NCBI GenBank assembly: GCA_045132495.1
Contig: JBGUSK010000097.1
Span: 8,594-72,593, forward strand
DNA from: UBA11524 sp045132495
GTDB taxonomy: Bacteria > Bacillota > Clostridia > Christensenellales > Aristaeellaceae
Reading direction: 5' to 3'
DNA length: 64,000 bases
The notes under the pieces were generated by a model, which saw only the letters and a list, made by a program, of their open reading frames with translations, was not told the origin of the DNA and did not search any database. The stretch's first letter is position 1; every line of letters begins with the position of its first letter. This document shows positions 25,325 to 34,766 of the stretch, in pieces. The translations under genes were made by a program, and so were the position numbers.

Positions 25325-26863
25325 TTATTCACCTGTGTAACGGAAATGACGGAAGGCGGCAGCAGCGCCTTCGCCGCTGACGAAGCAGCCTACATACGCC
25401 CCGACGAAGCCGCCGGAGGTCTCGCTGCCAAGGAAGCTGCCGTCTGATTCAGCCACGGGCGTGCCGTTCACCAGCAGGGTGTGTGCCTGCCCCTTCGCGG
25501 AGATGGCGAGCTCGCAGGCATCGCCCGCCACGGGCGCTTCCCACAGCACCGTTACGATGCGGGGATGGGGCTGCGGGTGGGGGTTCTGATAGTCCGGCCT
25601 GCCGCACTTTTCGCTGCGGACGGCGCGGGCGATGAGGCCGCTTTCCGTGCGCAGGACACTTACCCGCAGGTGGTTGAAGCCGTTTTGCAGAAGCAGGATG
25701 CCGGCCTCGCCGGTTTTCCCGGGGCAGACGGTGACAGCGGCGGTGAAGTCCATGTGCTGCTGGCGGCGGGCATAGAAGCCGGGACAGCCGTTGGGCACAG
25801 GACAGCGGGGAAGATCATCCGGGACGAGCCAGTCCTGATTGCTGCGCAGGGTCAGCGTATCGTCCACGATGGAGAATGTGTCCGCTGCGGGCGTGCCGAG
25901 GGTGTTCCAGCACAGGGCGTGGAAATCGTCGTGGTCCGGCTCGGCGAAGGGGCAGGCAGTGAGGTTCGGGGCGGGGTATTCCCACTCGATCCTGCCAGTG
26001 CCAGGGCTGACTACCGGCCATTCGCCCGACCAGTCCACCGGGGCGATGAAGGTCTCCCGGCCCAGGTTCTTGTGATAGCCGCCGTAAATGCGGCTGGCCA
26101 GCGCCACGATGTACCAGGTGCCGTCCTTCAATTGCACCAGGTCGCCGTGGCCCACGTTGCTGATGGGATAATTGAGGCCCAGGTGCCGATGGGTGAGGAT
26201 GGGGTTGCCCTTGTAGCCTTCAAAGGGGCCCATTGGGGATTTGCTGCGGGCGATGGTCACGGCGTGGAAGTCCTCCGTACCGCCCTCAGCGATCAACAGG
26301 TAATACCAGCCGTCCTTCTTGTACATGTGGGGCGCTTCGGGGGCCCAGGCGTTTTTGAGTGCGCCGTTCCAGGCGAAGACCCGATCGGTGACGCTGTCCG
26401 TGGTGAGGTCAAGGCGGCCCACCCATACGCCGGGCTTCTGCTCAGCCCAGTCGGTGGTACCCATCATGTAGACGCTGCCGTCATCGTCCCAGAAGATGGT
26501 CGGGTCGATGCCGGGAGCATTGCGGATATAATGGGGTTCCGACCAGGGCCCGGCGGGGTCCTCCGCGGTGACGTAGAAATTTCCGCCATGGCTGACATTT
26601 GTCGTGACCATGTAGAACAGCCCGTCATGCCAGCGGATGGTAGGAGCGTATATGCCGCCGGAAATAGACTGCCAGTCCAGCGGGAGCTGGGAGGGGCGGT
26701 GCAGACAATGGCCGATCTGCTCCCAGTGAACCAGGTCGCGGCTGTGGAACACCGGCACGCCCGGATAGTAGGAAAAGCTGGAGGTGACCATGTAAAAGTC
26801 ATCCTCTACCCGGCAGATGGAGGGGTCAGGATAAAACCCCGGCAGAAGGGGGTTGCGAAGCAT
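25325..26863 (-). CDS. Glycoside hydrolase family 43 (xylosidase/arabinofuranosidase type)
   Basis: 512 residues. The N-terminal five-bladed propeller starts NPLLPGFYPDPSICRV; the catalytic base is D13 (YPDPS), the general acid E176 (WAPEAPHMY) and the pKa modulator D120 (GIDPTIFWDDDG). Residues from about 330 form the beta-sandwich accessory domain common in beta-xylosidases of this group. No signal peptide, so it acts on imported oligosaccharides, most likely xylo- or arabino-oligosaccharides. CGGAGG precedes the start at 26863. It faces away from a GH2 beta-galactosidase gene across a short shared promoter region. Confidence 0.92.
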   Translation of the reverse strand: MLRNPLLPGFYPDPSICRVEDDFYMVTSSFSYYPGVPVFHSRDLVHWEQIGHCLHRPSQLPLDWQSISGGIYAPTIRWHDGLFYMVTTNVSHGGNFYVTAEDPAGPWSEPHYIRNAPGIDPTIFWDDDGSVYMMGTTDWAEQKPGVWVGRLDLTTDSVTDRVFAWNGALKNAWAPEAPHMYKKDGWYYLLIAEGGTEDFHAVTIARSKSPMGPFEGYKGNPILTHRHLGLNYPISNVGHGDLVQLKDGTWYIVALASRIYGGYHKNLGRETFIAPVDWSGEWPVVSPGTGRIEWEYPAPNLTACPFAEPDHDDFHALCWNTLGTPAADTFSIVDDTLTLRSNQDWLVPDDLPRCPVPNGCPGFYARRQQHMDFTAAVTVCPGKTGEAGILLLQNGFNHLRVSVLRTESGLIARAVRSEKCGRPDYQNPHPQPHPRIVTVLWEAPVAGDACELAISAKGQAHTLLVNGTPVAESDGSFLGSETSGGFVGAYVGCFVSGEGAAAAFRHFRYTGE

Positions 26864-26948
26864 GCGTATCAGCCTCCGTAAGCATGTTTTGCTGATTATA
26901 CCACATTCTCACCTGACGGAAAAGAGGGGAAATATCTTCTCTTCCATA

Positions 26949-26977
26949 TGGACAAAGCGACCTGGTGGGAGTATAAT
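26949..26977 (+). promoter_or_regulatory. Promoter of the GH2 gene
   Basis: TGGACA at 26949-26954, 17-base spacer, TATAAT at 26972-26977. Confidence 0.8.
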
Positions 26978-27074
26978 ACAACCGTGTAGGTATATGCCCA
27001 TATGCTCCGGGAATCGCAAGGGCTCCGGGGCAGTATCAAATCAAAATACAAGTCGATGAGAGGAGCTGCCCGTC

Positions 27075-30000
27075 ATGAGCAACGTCCGTTCTGACCGCTT
27101 TACCACTGCCTGGCTGTGTAACCCTGAGATATTCAGCGTGAATGAGCTGCCGGTCAATTCCGACCACGAGTTCTTCGCCAACAAGAAGGAGATGGAGGAA
27201 AAGTGGTCCTCCCTCGTCCGCTCGCTGGACGGCAAGTGGAAGGCCCATTTCGCCATGAATCCTGCCGGTGCGCCCGATGCGCTGCTGACCGGCTCCATCA
27301 TGGACGGCAGCCTCCGGGAGATCAACGTTCCCTGCGAGTTTCAGCTTGAAAATCCCGAGTGGGACGCGCCCCAGTACGTCAACACCCAGTACCCCTGGGA
27401 CGGCCATGAGGCGCTGAAGGCCCCCGAGGTGAGCGAGGAATACAACCCCACCGTTACCTGTGTGAAGACCTTCCACCTGAGCCTCAAGGATCTTCAAAAT
27501 CGCGTCATCCTGCATCTGGGCGGCGTGGAGGCGGCGGTACTGGTGTACCTCAACGGCCATGAGGTCGGCTATGCGGAGGATTCCTTCACCTCTCATTCCT
27601 TCAACATTTCCAAGTATGCACGTGCGGGCGAAAACCGGCTGGTGCTGCGGGTGTTCAAGCGCTGCAGCAGCTCCTGGATCGAGGATCAGGATTTCTGGCG
27701 CTTCTCCGGCATCCACCGCAGCGTGGAGCTGCGCTTCTGGCCTGAGACCCATCTGCTGGATCTGTGTGTGCGCACCCCACTGACTGACAATTATCAGACG
27801 GCCCATCTGGAAACGACCCTGAACGTCATCGGCCATGGCGGCCAGGCCCGCGTGACCCTCTCTGACAGCGAGGGCAATGTGCTGTACGAGGAAACCAAGG
27901 CGGTGTCCGGGCAGAATCAGGTGCGCTATGAGGGCGTGATCCCCGGCGTGAAGCTGTGGAGCGCCGAGGAGCCCAACCTCTATCCCCTCACTGTGACGCT
28001 CACCAACGACATGGGCCGCGTGACCGAGGTCAGCCGGACGATGGTGGGCTTCCGCCAGTTTGAGATGATCGACAGGATCATGTGCCTCAACGGCAAGCGC
28101 CTGGTCTTCCATGGTGTGAACCGCCATGAGTTCGACTGCGACAAGGGCCGCGTGGTGACCCGCGAGATGATCCTCAAGGACATTTTCAACATCAAGTCCA
28201 TGAACATCAACGCCGTGCGCACCAGCCACTACCCCAACACGACGGAGTTCTACCGCCTGTGCGACGAGTACGGCCTGTACGTCATCGACGAAACGAATAT
28301 TGAGTCCCACGGCTCCTGGTCGCCCATGCATGACTGGGTCGTGCCCGGCGACAAGCCTGAGTGGCATGATGCGGTCATCGGACGCGGCCGCTCGATGCTC
28401 CAAAGGGACAAGAACCACCCTTGCATCCTCATGTGGAGCTGCGGCAACGAAAGCTGGGGCGGCTGCAATCTCTACGATCTCTCCGAGTACTTCCGCAAGA
28501 CCGATCCCACCCGACTGGTGCACTACGAGGGCTGCGTGCATGACGAGCGCTATCTGCATACCTCCGATATGCTCTCCCACATGTACATGAAGGCGGCGGA
28601 TATCGAGAAGTACCTGAAAAACAACCCCGACCGTCCCTTTATCAACTGCGAATATACCCATGCCATGGGCAACTCCTGCGGCGGCATGAATGAGTACACC
28701 GCGCTGGAGGACAAGTATCCCATGTATCAGGGCGGCTTCGTATGGGACTATGTGGACCAGGGCCTGCGGGTGAAGGGCCCCAACGGGGAGGAGCGCTTTG
28801 CCTGGGGCGGCGACTTCGGCGATCGTCCCACGGACTGGCATTTCATCGGCAACGGCCTGGTGTATGCGGATCGCAGCCTCACCCCCAAGGCCCAGGAAGT
28901 GCGCCACCTGTTCCGCGATGTGTTCCTCAAGGTCGGCAAGACCGGCGTGACGGTGTGGAACCGCAAGCTTTTCGCTGCGCTGAAGGGCTATGCCATCCGC
29001 TGGACGGTGGAGTGCGACATGAAGCCCATCAAGGCAGGCGAAATCATCCTGCCGGAAATCGCTGCCGGCGAATCCAAGCATGTCAACCTGCCCTATGGCA
29101 AGCTGCCCATGGAAGGAGAGACCGTGCTGACCTGCTTCCTCGTCCTGGCGGAGGATCAGGGGATCCTGCCGGCAGGCACCATCCTCAGCCACGGCCAGAC
29201 GGTCTACGGCGAGAAGGTCAAGGCCGAGCCCGCAGAAAAGCCTGCCCGGGTCATCATGGGCGACCACAACATCGGCGTGCGCGGCAACGGCCTGGGCGTC
29301 ATGCTGGAGAAGCGCGGCGGCATCATCTCCTTCCGTGACAGGGCAGGGAAGGAAACCCTCCTGCGCATGCCGCAGCTGAGCCTCTTCCGTGCCCAGACGG
29401 ACAATGACCGCGGCAATCGTTACGACGTCCGCCAGGGCGTCTATCACATGATCAGCCGTTATTCCTGGCAGAACGAGGTCAAGGTGGAAACGGATGAAAA
29501 TGGCGTGACCACGCTGACCTACGGCTTCACCAACGATCTGCTCAGGGATTTCGAGATGACTGTGGTCTACACCATCCGCCGGGATGATGAGATCGAGGTG
29601 ACGGTCAACTGGCCAGGCGTGAAGGATCTGCCGGATATGCCTGCGCTGGGTCTGTCCTTCCAGCTTGATCCCCGCCTGGATACCGTCAACTACTACGGCC
29701 TGGGCCCGGATGACAATTATGTTGACCGCCGCGACGGCGCGTATCTGGGCTGGCATGCCTACAAGGTTGCGGATGGCATGGCCCGCTACTTCAAGCCCCA
29801 GGAATCCGGCAGCCGCAGCAAGGTGCAGGCCTTCGCGGTGACGGACCGCGACCACCATGGTCTGCTCATCACCGGCGAGGAGCTGGAGGTTTCCTGCCAG
29901 CCCTGGACGGTGGAGGAAATGCAGTGTGCCTATCATCCCAGCGATCTGACGAATCCGGTGCGCACGGTGCTGGATGTGGCCATGTTCCGCAAGGGCGTGG

Positions 30001-30095
30001 GCGGTGATGACAGCTGGGGCGCACCCACTCTGCCCCAGTACTGCTACCCGGCTGAAAAGCCCTATTCCTTTACCTTCACCATGAAGGCGATCTGA
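27075..30095 (+). CDS. Beta-galactosidase, glycoside hydrolase family 2 (LacZ type)
   Basis: 1006 residues with the full LacZ layout: sugar-binding jelly roll (about 50-210), Ig-like domain, TIM barrel (about 325-620), a second Ig-like domain and the large C-terminal beta-sandwich. The acid/base is E459 (CGNESWGG) and the nucleophile E526 (INCEYTHAMGN). Cytoplasmic, as there is no signal peptide. GAGAGGAG lies before the ATG at 27075. Together with the GH42 enzyme upstream, the strain has two unrelated beta-galactosidases within 20 kb. No transporter is adjacent. Confidence 0.95.
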   Translation: MSNVRSDRFTTAWLCNPEIFSVNELPVNSDHEFFANKKEMEEKWSSLVRSLDGKWKAHFAMNPAGAPDALLTGSIMDGSLREINVPCEFQLENPEWDAPQYVNTQYPWDGHEALKAPEVSEEYNPTVTCVKTFHLSLKDLQNRVILHLGGVEAAVLVYLNGHEVGYAEDSFTSHSFNISKYARAGENRLVLRVFKRCSSSWIEDQDFWRFSGIHRSVELRFWPETHLLDLCVRTPLTDNYQTAHLETTLNVIGHGGQARVTLSDSEGNVLYEETKAVSGQNQVRYEGVIPGVKLWSAEEPNLYPLTVTLTNDMGRVTEVSRTMVGFRQFEMIDRIMCLNGKRLVFHGVNRHEFDCDKGRVVTREMILKDIFNIKSMNINAVRTSHYPNTTEFYRLCDEYGLYVIDETNIESHGSWSPMHDWVVPGDKPEWHDAVIGRGRSMLQRDKNHPCILMWSCGNESWGGCNLYDLSEYFRKTDPTRLVHYEGCVHDERYLHTSDMLSHMYMKAADIEKYLKNNPDRPFINCEYTHAMGNSCGGMNEYTALEDKYPMYQGGFVWDYVDQGLRVKGPNGEERFAWGGDFGDRPTDWHFIGNGLVYADRSLTPKAQEVRHLFRDVFLKVGKTGVTVWNRKLFAALKGYAIRWTVECDMKPIKAGEIILPEIAAGESKHVNLPYGKLPMEGETVLTCFLVLAEDQGILPAGTILSHGQTVYGEKVKAEPAEKPARVIMGDHNIGVRGNGLGVMLEKRGGIISFRDRAGKETLLRMPQLSLFRAQTDNDRGNRYDVRQGVYHMISRYSWQNEVKVETDENGVTTLTYGFTNDLLRDFEMTVVYTIRRDDEIEVTVNWPGVKDLPDMPALGLSFQLDPRLDTVNYYGLGPDDNYVDRRDGAYLGWHAYKVADGMARYFKPQESGSRSKVQAFAVTDRDHHGLLITGEELEVSCQPWTVEEMQCAYHPSDLTNPVRTVLDVAMFRKGVGGDDSWGAPTLPQYCYPAEKPYSFTFTMKAI

Positions 30096-30116
30096 TATTT
30101 GTCCTGCTGATTCATC

Positions 30117-30149
30117 AAGGAGCTGCACCTGCGGGTGCGGCTCCTTTTG
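30117..30149 (+). terminator. Terminator of the GH2 gene
   Basis: AAGGAGC..CACC/GGTG..GCTCCTT stem followed by TTTTG, starting 22 bases after the stop. Confidence 0.85.
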
Positions 30150-30180
30150 TGTGAAGTGCCGCTGTCGTGCTGTTTTCGGG

Positions 30181-30209
30181 TTGACGGCGCATCGGCGTGA
30201 TGATAAAAT
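30181..30209 (+). promoter_or_regulatory. Promoter of the dockerin-protein gene
   Basis: TTGACG at 30181-30186, 17-base spacer, TAAAAT at 30204-30209. Confidence 0.8.
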
Positions 30210-30264
30210 AGAAGGGAATGAATGCGGACGCCCGTTTCTGTGATAAAGATGTGGAGGGATCGTG

Positions 30265-32952
30265 ATGACCAGAAAGTTTCTACTCTCACTGATAATGATC
30301 ATTGCGGTGCTGCTGACGATGTCTGTTGCATATGCGGCGGATAACCTTTCCTTTGTGTACGATTTGCCGGAGGAAATGGAAGCCCAATATGAGCAGATGA
30401 AGGAGCAGCTGCACCAGAAGGTGCTCAAGGCTGAGAGCGTAAAGGGGACGGGGCTTGTGTCCCAGCACCGCGCACTGGGATACGAGGATACGGACTATTG
30501 CGGCAGCATGGCCCTGAATTACAAGACCAACTGGGCCCAGACCAAACCGGGCAATGTTGTATCCTGCAGCTTTGAGGCACTGGGCGGCACTCCGCCGTAT
30601 CTGGTAGCCTATGGCTGGGTGATATACGATGAAGACAAGAACGTCATCGAAGATTACCAGGATGCGGGTATTTCCACTGCCTCGACGGCGTCCAAGACGA
30701 TGTACTGTACGCCGGACGTTCCGGGCTATGTCGGCTTTATCATTGTCGTCAGCGATAATTCAGGACAGAAAATCTCGGTGGCCACCAATCTGGTTCAGAT
30801 CCGTTACTCCTGGGATACGGACGCCTTTGATACCATCGGCTTTGCAGATGATAATGCCTTTGCGGCGGGCGTGAATCTGGATCAGAAGAGCATCGACGTT
30901 GGCGATACCATCCGGGCAACCTACTACTTCACCATTTCGGATGAATACACCGGCCCCTATACGGTCCAGAACACTTGGTATCTGGTGGATACATACAATA
31001 ATGTGCTGGATCTGTATAACGTCCCGCAGACGCTATACGGGCAGGGCGCATATTATACCGACTTTGTACCGCTCCAGGCGGGGTGGATCTACTACAGCCT
31101 CTCGATCGTTGATGCCTATGGCAGAGATGTGCACGTGGATACGCCCAAGATCAAGGTGGAGGGCGCTGCAGTCACGGCAACGCCGGGCCCGTCCTCAGGG
31201 CCGACAGCCGATCCCACCCCCACGCCCACGCCTCCTCCGCTGAGCGTCAGTATCTCGGTGGACAAGACGAGCCTTCTCTTTGGCCAGACTGTCACGGCTA
31301 CCTACAGCATCCAGGATAAAACGGGTGAGTATCTCCAGTATGAGGCGCACTGGTTCATTGAGCATGAGGGGAAGGAAGTGTATCAGGAGGTCAAGCTTGA
31401 CGGCACATCCGGTACGATCACCTTCAAGCCGGAGTTCGGCGAATCGGTCTACCTGTACATCTATGCCTGGACGCCGTCCTATGAAGCCTGGGCTTATTCG
31501 GACACGATTACCCTGCGGGGCGAGCCTCTGCGGGAGCCGGTCAGCGTGACGGCAAGCCTGGACAAGAGCGAGATCGCCCTGGGTGAGCCGATCACCGTCA
31601 CCTATGAGGTCAAGAACAACAACGGCACGCCGAACGTGAATGTGGACTGCTTCGTTGTGGATGATGGGCGGGAATACAGTGCCCACTATGTCTATGATTT
31701 GACAGAAACCATGGGCAGCGTCACCTTCACGCCGACCTACGGCGACAGTGTGTACGCTTATGTCTGGGTCAGCAATGCCGGGGATGAGTTCTCTGATGAT
31801 TACACGACCGAATCTGCAACGATCATCGGCGAATCCGACTATACGCCCATCAGGATCGAGTTGACCGGCGGCAAAGCTTCCTACGAGATCGGTGAAACGA
31901 TCACGCTGAACTATGAGACCATTGGCGGAACCGTGGGTGAGCGGGTCACCTCGTACTATTGGACGATCTATGATGAGGATTGGAATTCTTCCTCTACAGA
32001 TACTATGTACCTGGACGGCCCGAAGGGGCAGATCCAGTACACGCCCTACTACGGCGTGCAGATCGAGCTGACCATCTATGCATATGACGGAACAAGCGAT
32101 TTCTATGAATACTATGAGTTTGAACTGACCGGCGATTCGATGACGGAGGCCTTCAACATCAAGCTGGAACCGAACAAATCCAGCGTTGCCAAGGGCGAAA
32201 AGGTCACTGTGTCCTATGAGGTCACCGGCGGCAGCGGCGTAGATGAGGTGCTTTCTGCATTCTATATCATCGAAAAGGATGGTTATGTCTACGGCACTGA
32301 GGATATCGAGCTCAGCAAGCGTACAGGCTCGCTGTCCTTCACACCCCGCTTTGGCGATACCCTGACGGTCTATGTCAAGGCCAGGGATAAGTATGTGGAG
32401 GAAATGTGGGAAGCGGTGCGGATCACCCTGACCGGCTCCGACAAGACGAATCCGCCTGTGGCTTCGGTCAATTTCGAGAAGGAACCCATCGTGCTGGGCG
32501 AGGCGGTGAGAGTCAAGTACAGCCTCTCCGGAGGAACGGCGCCCTATGACGCCGTGCTGATCGTCCGTACCTGGTCGGAGGCGGACAACACGACGGATAT
32601 CTACACAAAGAAGCTGACGTCCGCCGGCAGCGGAACGGTGACTGTGACGCCCGAATCCGGCGAGCAGATCCTTGCCTTTATTGAGGGCACGGACGATCAG
32701 GGCTTTACGATATACGGCGATTGGCTGTGGCTTGACCTGGAAGCGCCCGCTGCGCCCCGTGTCCCCGGTGATGCGGATGACAACGGCGTTGTCAACACAG
32801 CGGATGCGGTGGCCATTCTGGCGTACTGCGTGGATGCAAGCAAGCAGATCAACCAGCGCAATGCGGACGTTAATGCGGACGAGCTGGTGGATGTGTACGA
32901 TGCGCTGCTGCTTCTGCAGTACGATGCAGGCTGGAATGTGAAACTGAAATAA
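30265..32952 (+). CDS. Large secreted protein with seven Ig-like modules and a C-terminal dockerin
   Basis: 895 residues from ATG 30265 (GGAGGG at 30253-30258); a GTG three bases earlier is too close. Signal peptide (ending SVAYAAD), helical spacer (30-70), then two beta modules of about 120 residues, a linker rich in TP repeats (about 305-325), and five more modules each starting with a strand such as SISVDKTSLLFGQTVTATYSI or TASLDKSEIALGEPITVTYEV. The C-terminus (about 835-890) is a type I dockerin: GDADDNGVVNTADAVAILAY and NADVNADELVDVYDALLLLQ, two calcium loops. Dockerins plug into cohesins of cellulosome-like assemblies. No catalytic domain is visible, so it may be an adhesive or structural subunit. 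Confidence 0.88.
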   Translation: MTRKFLLSLIMIIAVLLTMSVAYAADNLSFVYDLPEEMEAQYEQMKEQLHQKVLKAESVKGTGLVSQHRALGYEDTDYCGSMALNYKTNWAQTKPGNVVSCSFEALGGTPPYLVAYGWVIYDEDKNVIEDYQDAGISTASTASKTMYCTPDVPGYVGFIIVVSDNSGQKISVATNLVQIRYSWDTDAFDTIGFADDNAFAAGVNLDQKSIDVGDTIRATYYFTISDEYTGPYTVQNTWYLVDTYNNVLDLYNVPQTLYGQGAYYTDFVPLQAGWIYYSLSIVDAYGRDVHVDTPKIKVEGAAVTATPGPSSGPTADPTPTPTPPPLSVSISVDKTSLLFGQTVTATYSIQDKTGEYLQYEAHWFIEHEGKEVYQEVKLDGTSGTITFKPEFGESVYLYIYAWTPSYEAWAYSDTITLRGEPLREPVSVTASLDKSEIALGEPITVTYEVKNNNGTPNVNVDCFVVDDGREYSAHYVYDLTETMGSVTFTPTYGDSVYAYVWVSNAGDEFSDDYTTESATIIGESDYTPIRIELTGGKASYEIGETITLNYETIGGTVGERVTSYYWTIYDEDWNSSSTDTMYLDGPKGQIQYTPYYGVQIELTIYAYDGTSDFYEYYEFELTGDSMTEAFNIKLEPNKSSVAKGEKVTVSYEVTGGSGVDEVLSAFYIIEKDGYVYGTEDIELSKRTGSLSFTPRFGDTLTVYVKARDKYVEEMWEAVRITLTGSDKTNPPVASVNFEKEPIVLGEAVRVKYSLSGGTAPYDAVLIVRTWSEADNTTDIYTKKLTSAGSGTVTVTPESGEQILAFIEGTDDQGFTIYGDWLWLDLEAPAAPRVPGDADDNGVVNTADAVAILAYCVDASKQINQRNADVNADELVDVYDALLLLQYDAGWNVKLK

Positions 32953-32984
32953 GATATCTTTCCTGTGGAGCAGGTGCTCCAAAA

Positions 32985-33013
32985 GGCTCCCCCGGCGTTC
33001 TGCCGGGGGAGCC
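32985..33013. terminator. Bidirectional terminator
   Basis: Twelve-base stem GGCTCCCCCGGC/GCCGGGGGAGCC (32985-32996, 33002-33013); the minus-strand side is followed by TTTT. It lies between the convergent dockerin and SH3-repeat genes. Confidence 0.85.
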
Positions 33014-33030
33014 CTGTGTTTGGAGGGGAA

Positions 33031-33810
33031 TCAATAGCGCTGCAGTGCGCTGGTGGCAATGAAGCCGGTTTTTCCGTCCCGGGTGAAAACGTAGCTGTAG
33101 CCGTTCTCGCCCTCGTAGTCCACCACATAGACCAATTCGCCGTTGTCATAACGGCCCAGGTTTCGGCTGACGCTGTCCATGCTGCTGGCTTTGGAGTACA
33201 GGTAGCAGTAGCTGCGCTTGGCGCTGGCGACCATGTACCATCCGGCGGTGGGGTCCTCCAGGATATCCGAAACGCGCAGGAGAGCAGAAGCGCCGATATA
33301 GCCGGTTTCGCCCTCCTGGGTGCGGACATAGAAGAAGCCGTTGTCCGCCTGAGCGTTCAGAACATAGACCATCTCGCCGTTGTCGTGGCGGCCTTTGTTA
33401 TAGCCCACGCCATCCCGGCTGCTGGGCTCGGAATAGAGGTAGCAGTAGCCCTGGGGGGAACGGCTGGCAATGAGGAACCATCCCGGGGCGCTGTCTGCCC
33501 ACACATCGCCGTAGTAGCGTGTAAGGGCTTTGGCGCCCATGTATCCAGTTTTGCCATCCTGGGTAGAGACGTAGCAATAGCCGTTTCCGCCGTAGTAGTC
33601 AAGGACGTAAACGTACTCGCCATTGTCATAGCGGCCCAGGTTGCGGCTGACGTTATCCTGGGAGGTGGGATTGGAGTACAGGTAGCAGTAACCGCGGGGG
33701 CTTTCGCTGTCCACGATGTACCACCCTGTGCCGTCTGCGGAGGCGCACAGCGGGAGTGCAAGGCTGAAAAGCATCGTCAGGCAGAGAATCAGAGCGAAAA
33801 AGCGTTTCAT
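33031..33810 (-). CDS. Secreted protein with three SH3-like repeats
   Basis: 259 residues: signal peptide (MKRFFALILCLTMLFSLALPLCASA) then three near-identical modules of about 70-75 residues, each with the core CYLYS...NLGRYDNGEYVYVL and ending G(K/E)TG(Y/F)(M/I). Such bacterial SH3 domains bind cell-wall peptides or act as targeting modules. High similarity between the three copies suggests recent internal duplication. It has its own ribosome site (AAAGGAG before 33810). No catalytic domain. It probably sits at the cell wall. Confidence 0.82.
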   Translation of the reverse strand: MKRFFALILCLTMLFSLALPLCASADGTGWYIVDSESPRGYCYLYSNPTSQDNVSRNLGRYDNGEYVYVLDYYGGNGYCYVSTQDGKTGYMGAKALTRYYGDVWADSAPGWFLIASRSPQGYCYLYSEPSSRDGVGYNKGRHDNGEMVYVLNAQADNGFFYVRTQEGETGYIGASALLRVSDILEDPTAGWYMVASAKRSYCYLYSKASSMDSVSRNLGRYDNGELVYVVDYEGENGYSYVFTRDGKTGFIATSALQRY

Positions 33811-33908
33811 GAGCAGTCTCCTTTCAAAGGGGATTCACCTATATAACGATCCAGCCTGGGAAAATCTTCCCGGGAATGGGTGAGGAAGGAAAAATCCCCG
33901 GGGAGAGC

Positions 33909-34604
33909 TTAATTGAACGCGCCTGCAGCCTTCATGGCCTGGAAAACATCGTTGGTCAGGCGGCGGCCGTAGCCATTGCCGTTGGCGTCATGGGAGGTAT
34001 AGACCGCAGTTACGGTGGGGTAATCAAAATCCTCGCCGGTGAAGCACACCGGGCCGCCGTCCGTACCGGAGATCCAGCCTTCCCAGTAGAGCTGCTTGTC
34101 GCTGTAGACATACTGCACCTCAAAGAGGCTTTGCAGATGACGGGTGCTGTCGTAGGTGAGGAGGTTGAAGAACTCCTCGTTCAGGTCGTGATCTGAACCG
34201 ACCATGCAGCCATACCAGCCTGTACTGTTGCCCACAGGAGATTCGAAAATGACAAAGCCGATATCATTCACAGAGCTGTAGCCATTGGCAAAGGTATCAT
34301 ACACGGTGTAGCTGAACTTCCCGCTGTAGCGATACCAGCAGCTGCCGGGGGAGTTGGCGCCAAAGTAGAAATTGCAGCTCTTCAGCGGCTTGCCATGGAC
34401 GTGGCAGTACAGGTTATGGGCGGCGGTGATCAGCCCGTAGCGGCCGATCATCGTGCCGCTGCCGCCCCGCTGACATCCACAGGTGAAGTTCGCATCCATG
34501 TAGGCGATGGGGTGATTCATGTTAAATGCCTTGTCCGCCCGAGCTGCCAGAGGCAGAACCGTCAGCAGCAGTGCCAGTGAAAGGGCGATCAATCGTTTCA
34601 TCAT
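33909..34604 (-). CDS. Secreted trypsin-fold protein with a replaced catalytic serine
   Basis: 231 residues: signal peptide (ending AARA), then a V8/trypsin-like fold. The catalytic histidine is present (GLITAAHNLYC) and an aspartate in the right place (VNDIGFVIFESP), but the nucleophile motif, normally G(N/D)SGGP, reads GTDGGP. On the complementary strand the codon is GAC, so serine is replaced by aspartate. Cysteines suggest disulfides. It is therefore probably not an active serine protease, unless a neighbouring residue substitutes. The start at 34604 has AGGAGGAA upstream and a good promoter. It lies just outside the integrated element. Confidence 0.82.
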   Translation of the reverse strand: MMKRLIALSLALLLTVLPLAARADKAFNMNHPIAYMDANFTCGCQRGGSGTMIGRYGLITAAHNLYCHVHGKPLKSCNFYFGANSPGSCWYRYSGKFSYTVYDTFANGYSSVNDIGFVIFESPVGNSTGWYGCMVGSDHDLNEEFFNLLTYDSTRHLQSLFEVQYVYSDKQLYWEGWISGTDGGPVCFTGEDFDYPTVTAVYTSHDANGNGYGRRLTNDVFQAMKAAGAFN

Positions 34605-34654
34605 CGGAAGTTCCTCCTGTTTTCATGTGTAGTGAACGGAATAGGAATATGTAA

Positions 34655-34684
34655 ATTATACCAAACCAGTGCAGGCAGCGTCAA
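34655..34684 (-). promoter_or_regulatory. Promoter of the trypsin-fold protein gene
   Basis: On the minus strand: TTGACG (34684-34679), 18-base spacer, TATAAT (34660-34655). Confidence 0.75.
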
Positions 34685-34712
34685 TATGTAGATATGATAT
34701 GCCATGGAAAAA

Positions 34713-34742
34713 GAAAAAAGACCTCCTGATCTCTCAGGAGGT
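34713..34742 (-). terminator. Former tRNA-Leu terminator, now separated from its gene
   Basis: ACCTCCTGA/TCAGGAGGT stem (34721-34729, 34734-34742), read on the minus strand and followed by a T-rich run (34720-34713). It directly abuts the left copy of the tRNA 3' end. It fits the terminator that followed the tRNA before the element integrated. Confidence 0.75.
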
Positions 34743-34743
34743 G

Positions 34744-34766
34744 TGGTGCGGGAAACAGGACTTGAA
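34744..34766. other. attL: left 23-bp direct repeat
   Basis: Identical over 23 bases to 43123-43145, which is the 3' end (CCA plus T-arm side) of the tRNA-Leu gene. It begins TGGTGCGGGAAACAGG and ends ACTTGAA. The next base differs (T here, C at the right copy). The two copies mark the ends of the integrated element. Confidence 0.92.

Noticed and set aside
27036..30428. 1130-codon open frame antisense to the GH2 gene
   Set aside because: GC-rich codon use leaves the opposite strand free of stops. The translation resembles no protein and has no ribosome site; the GH2 frame has all catalytic motifs.
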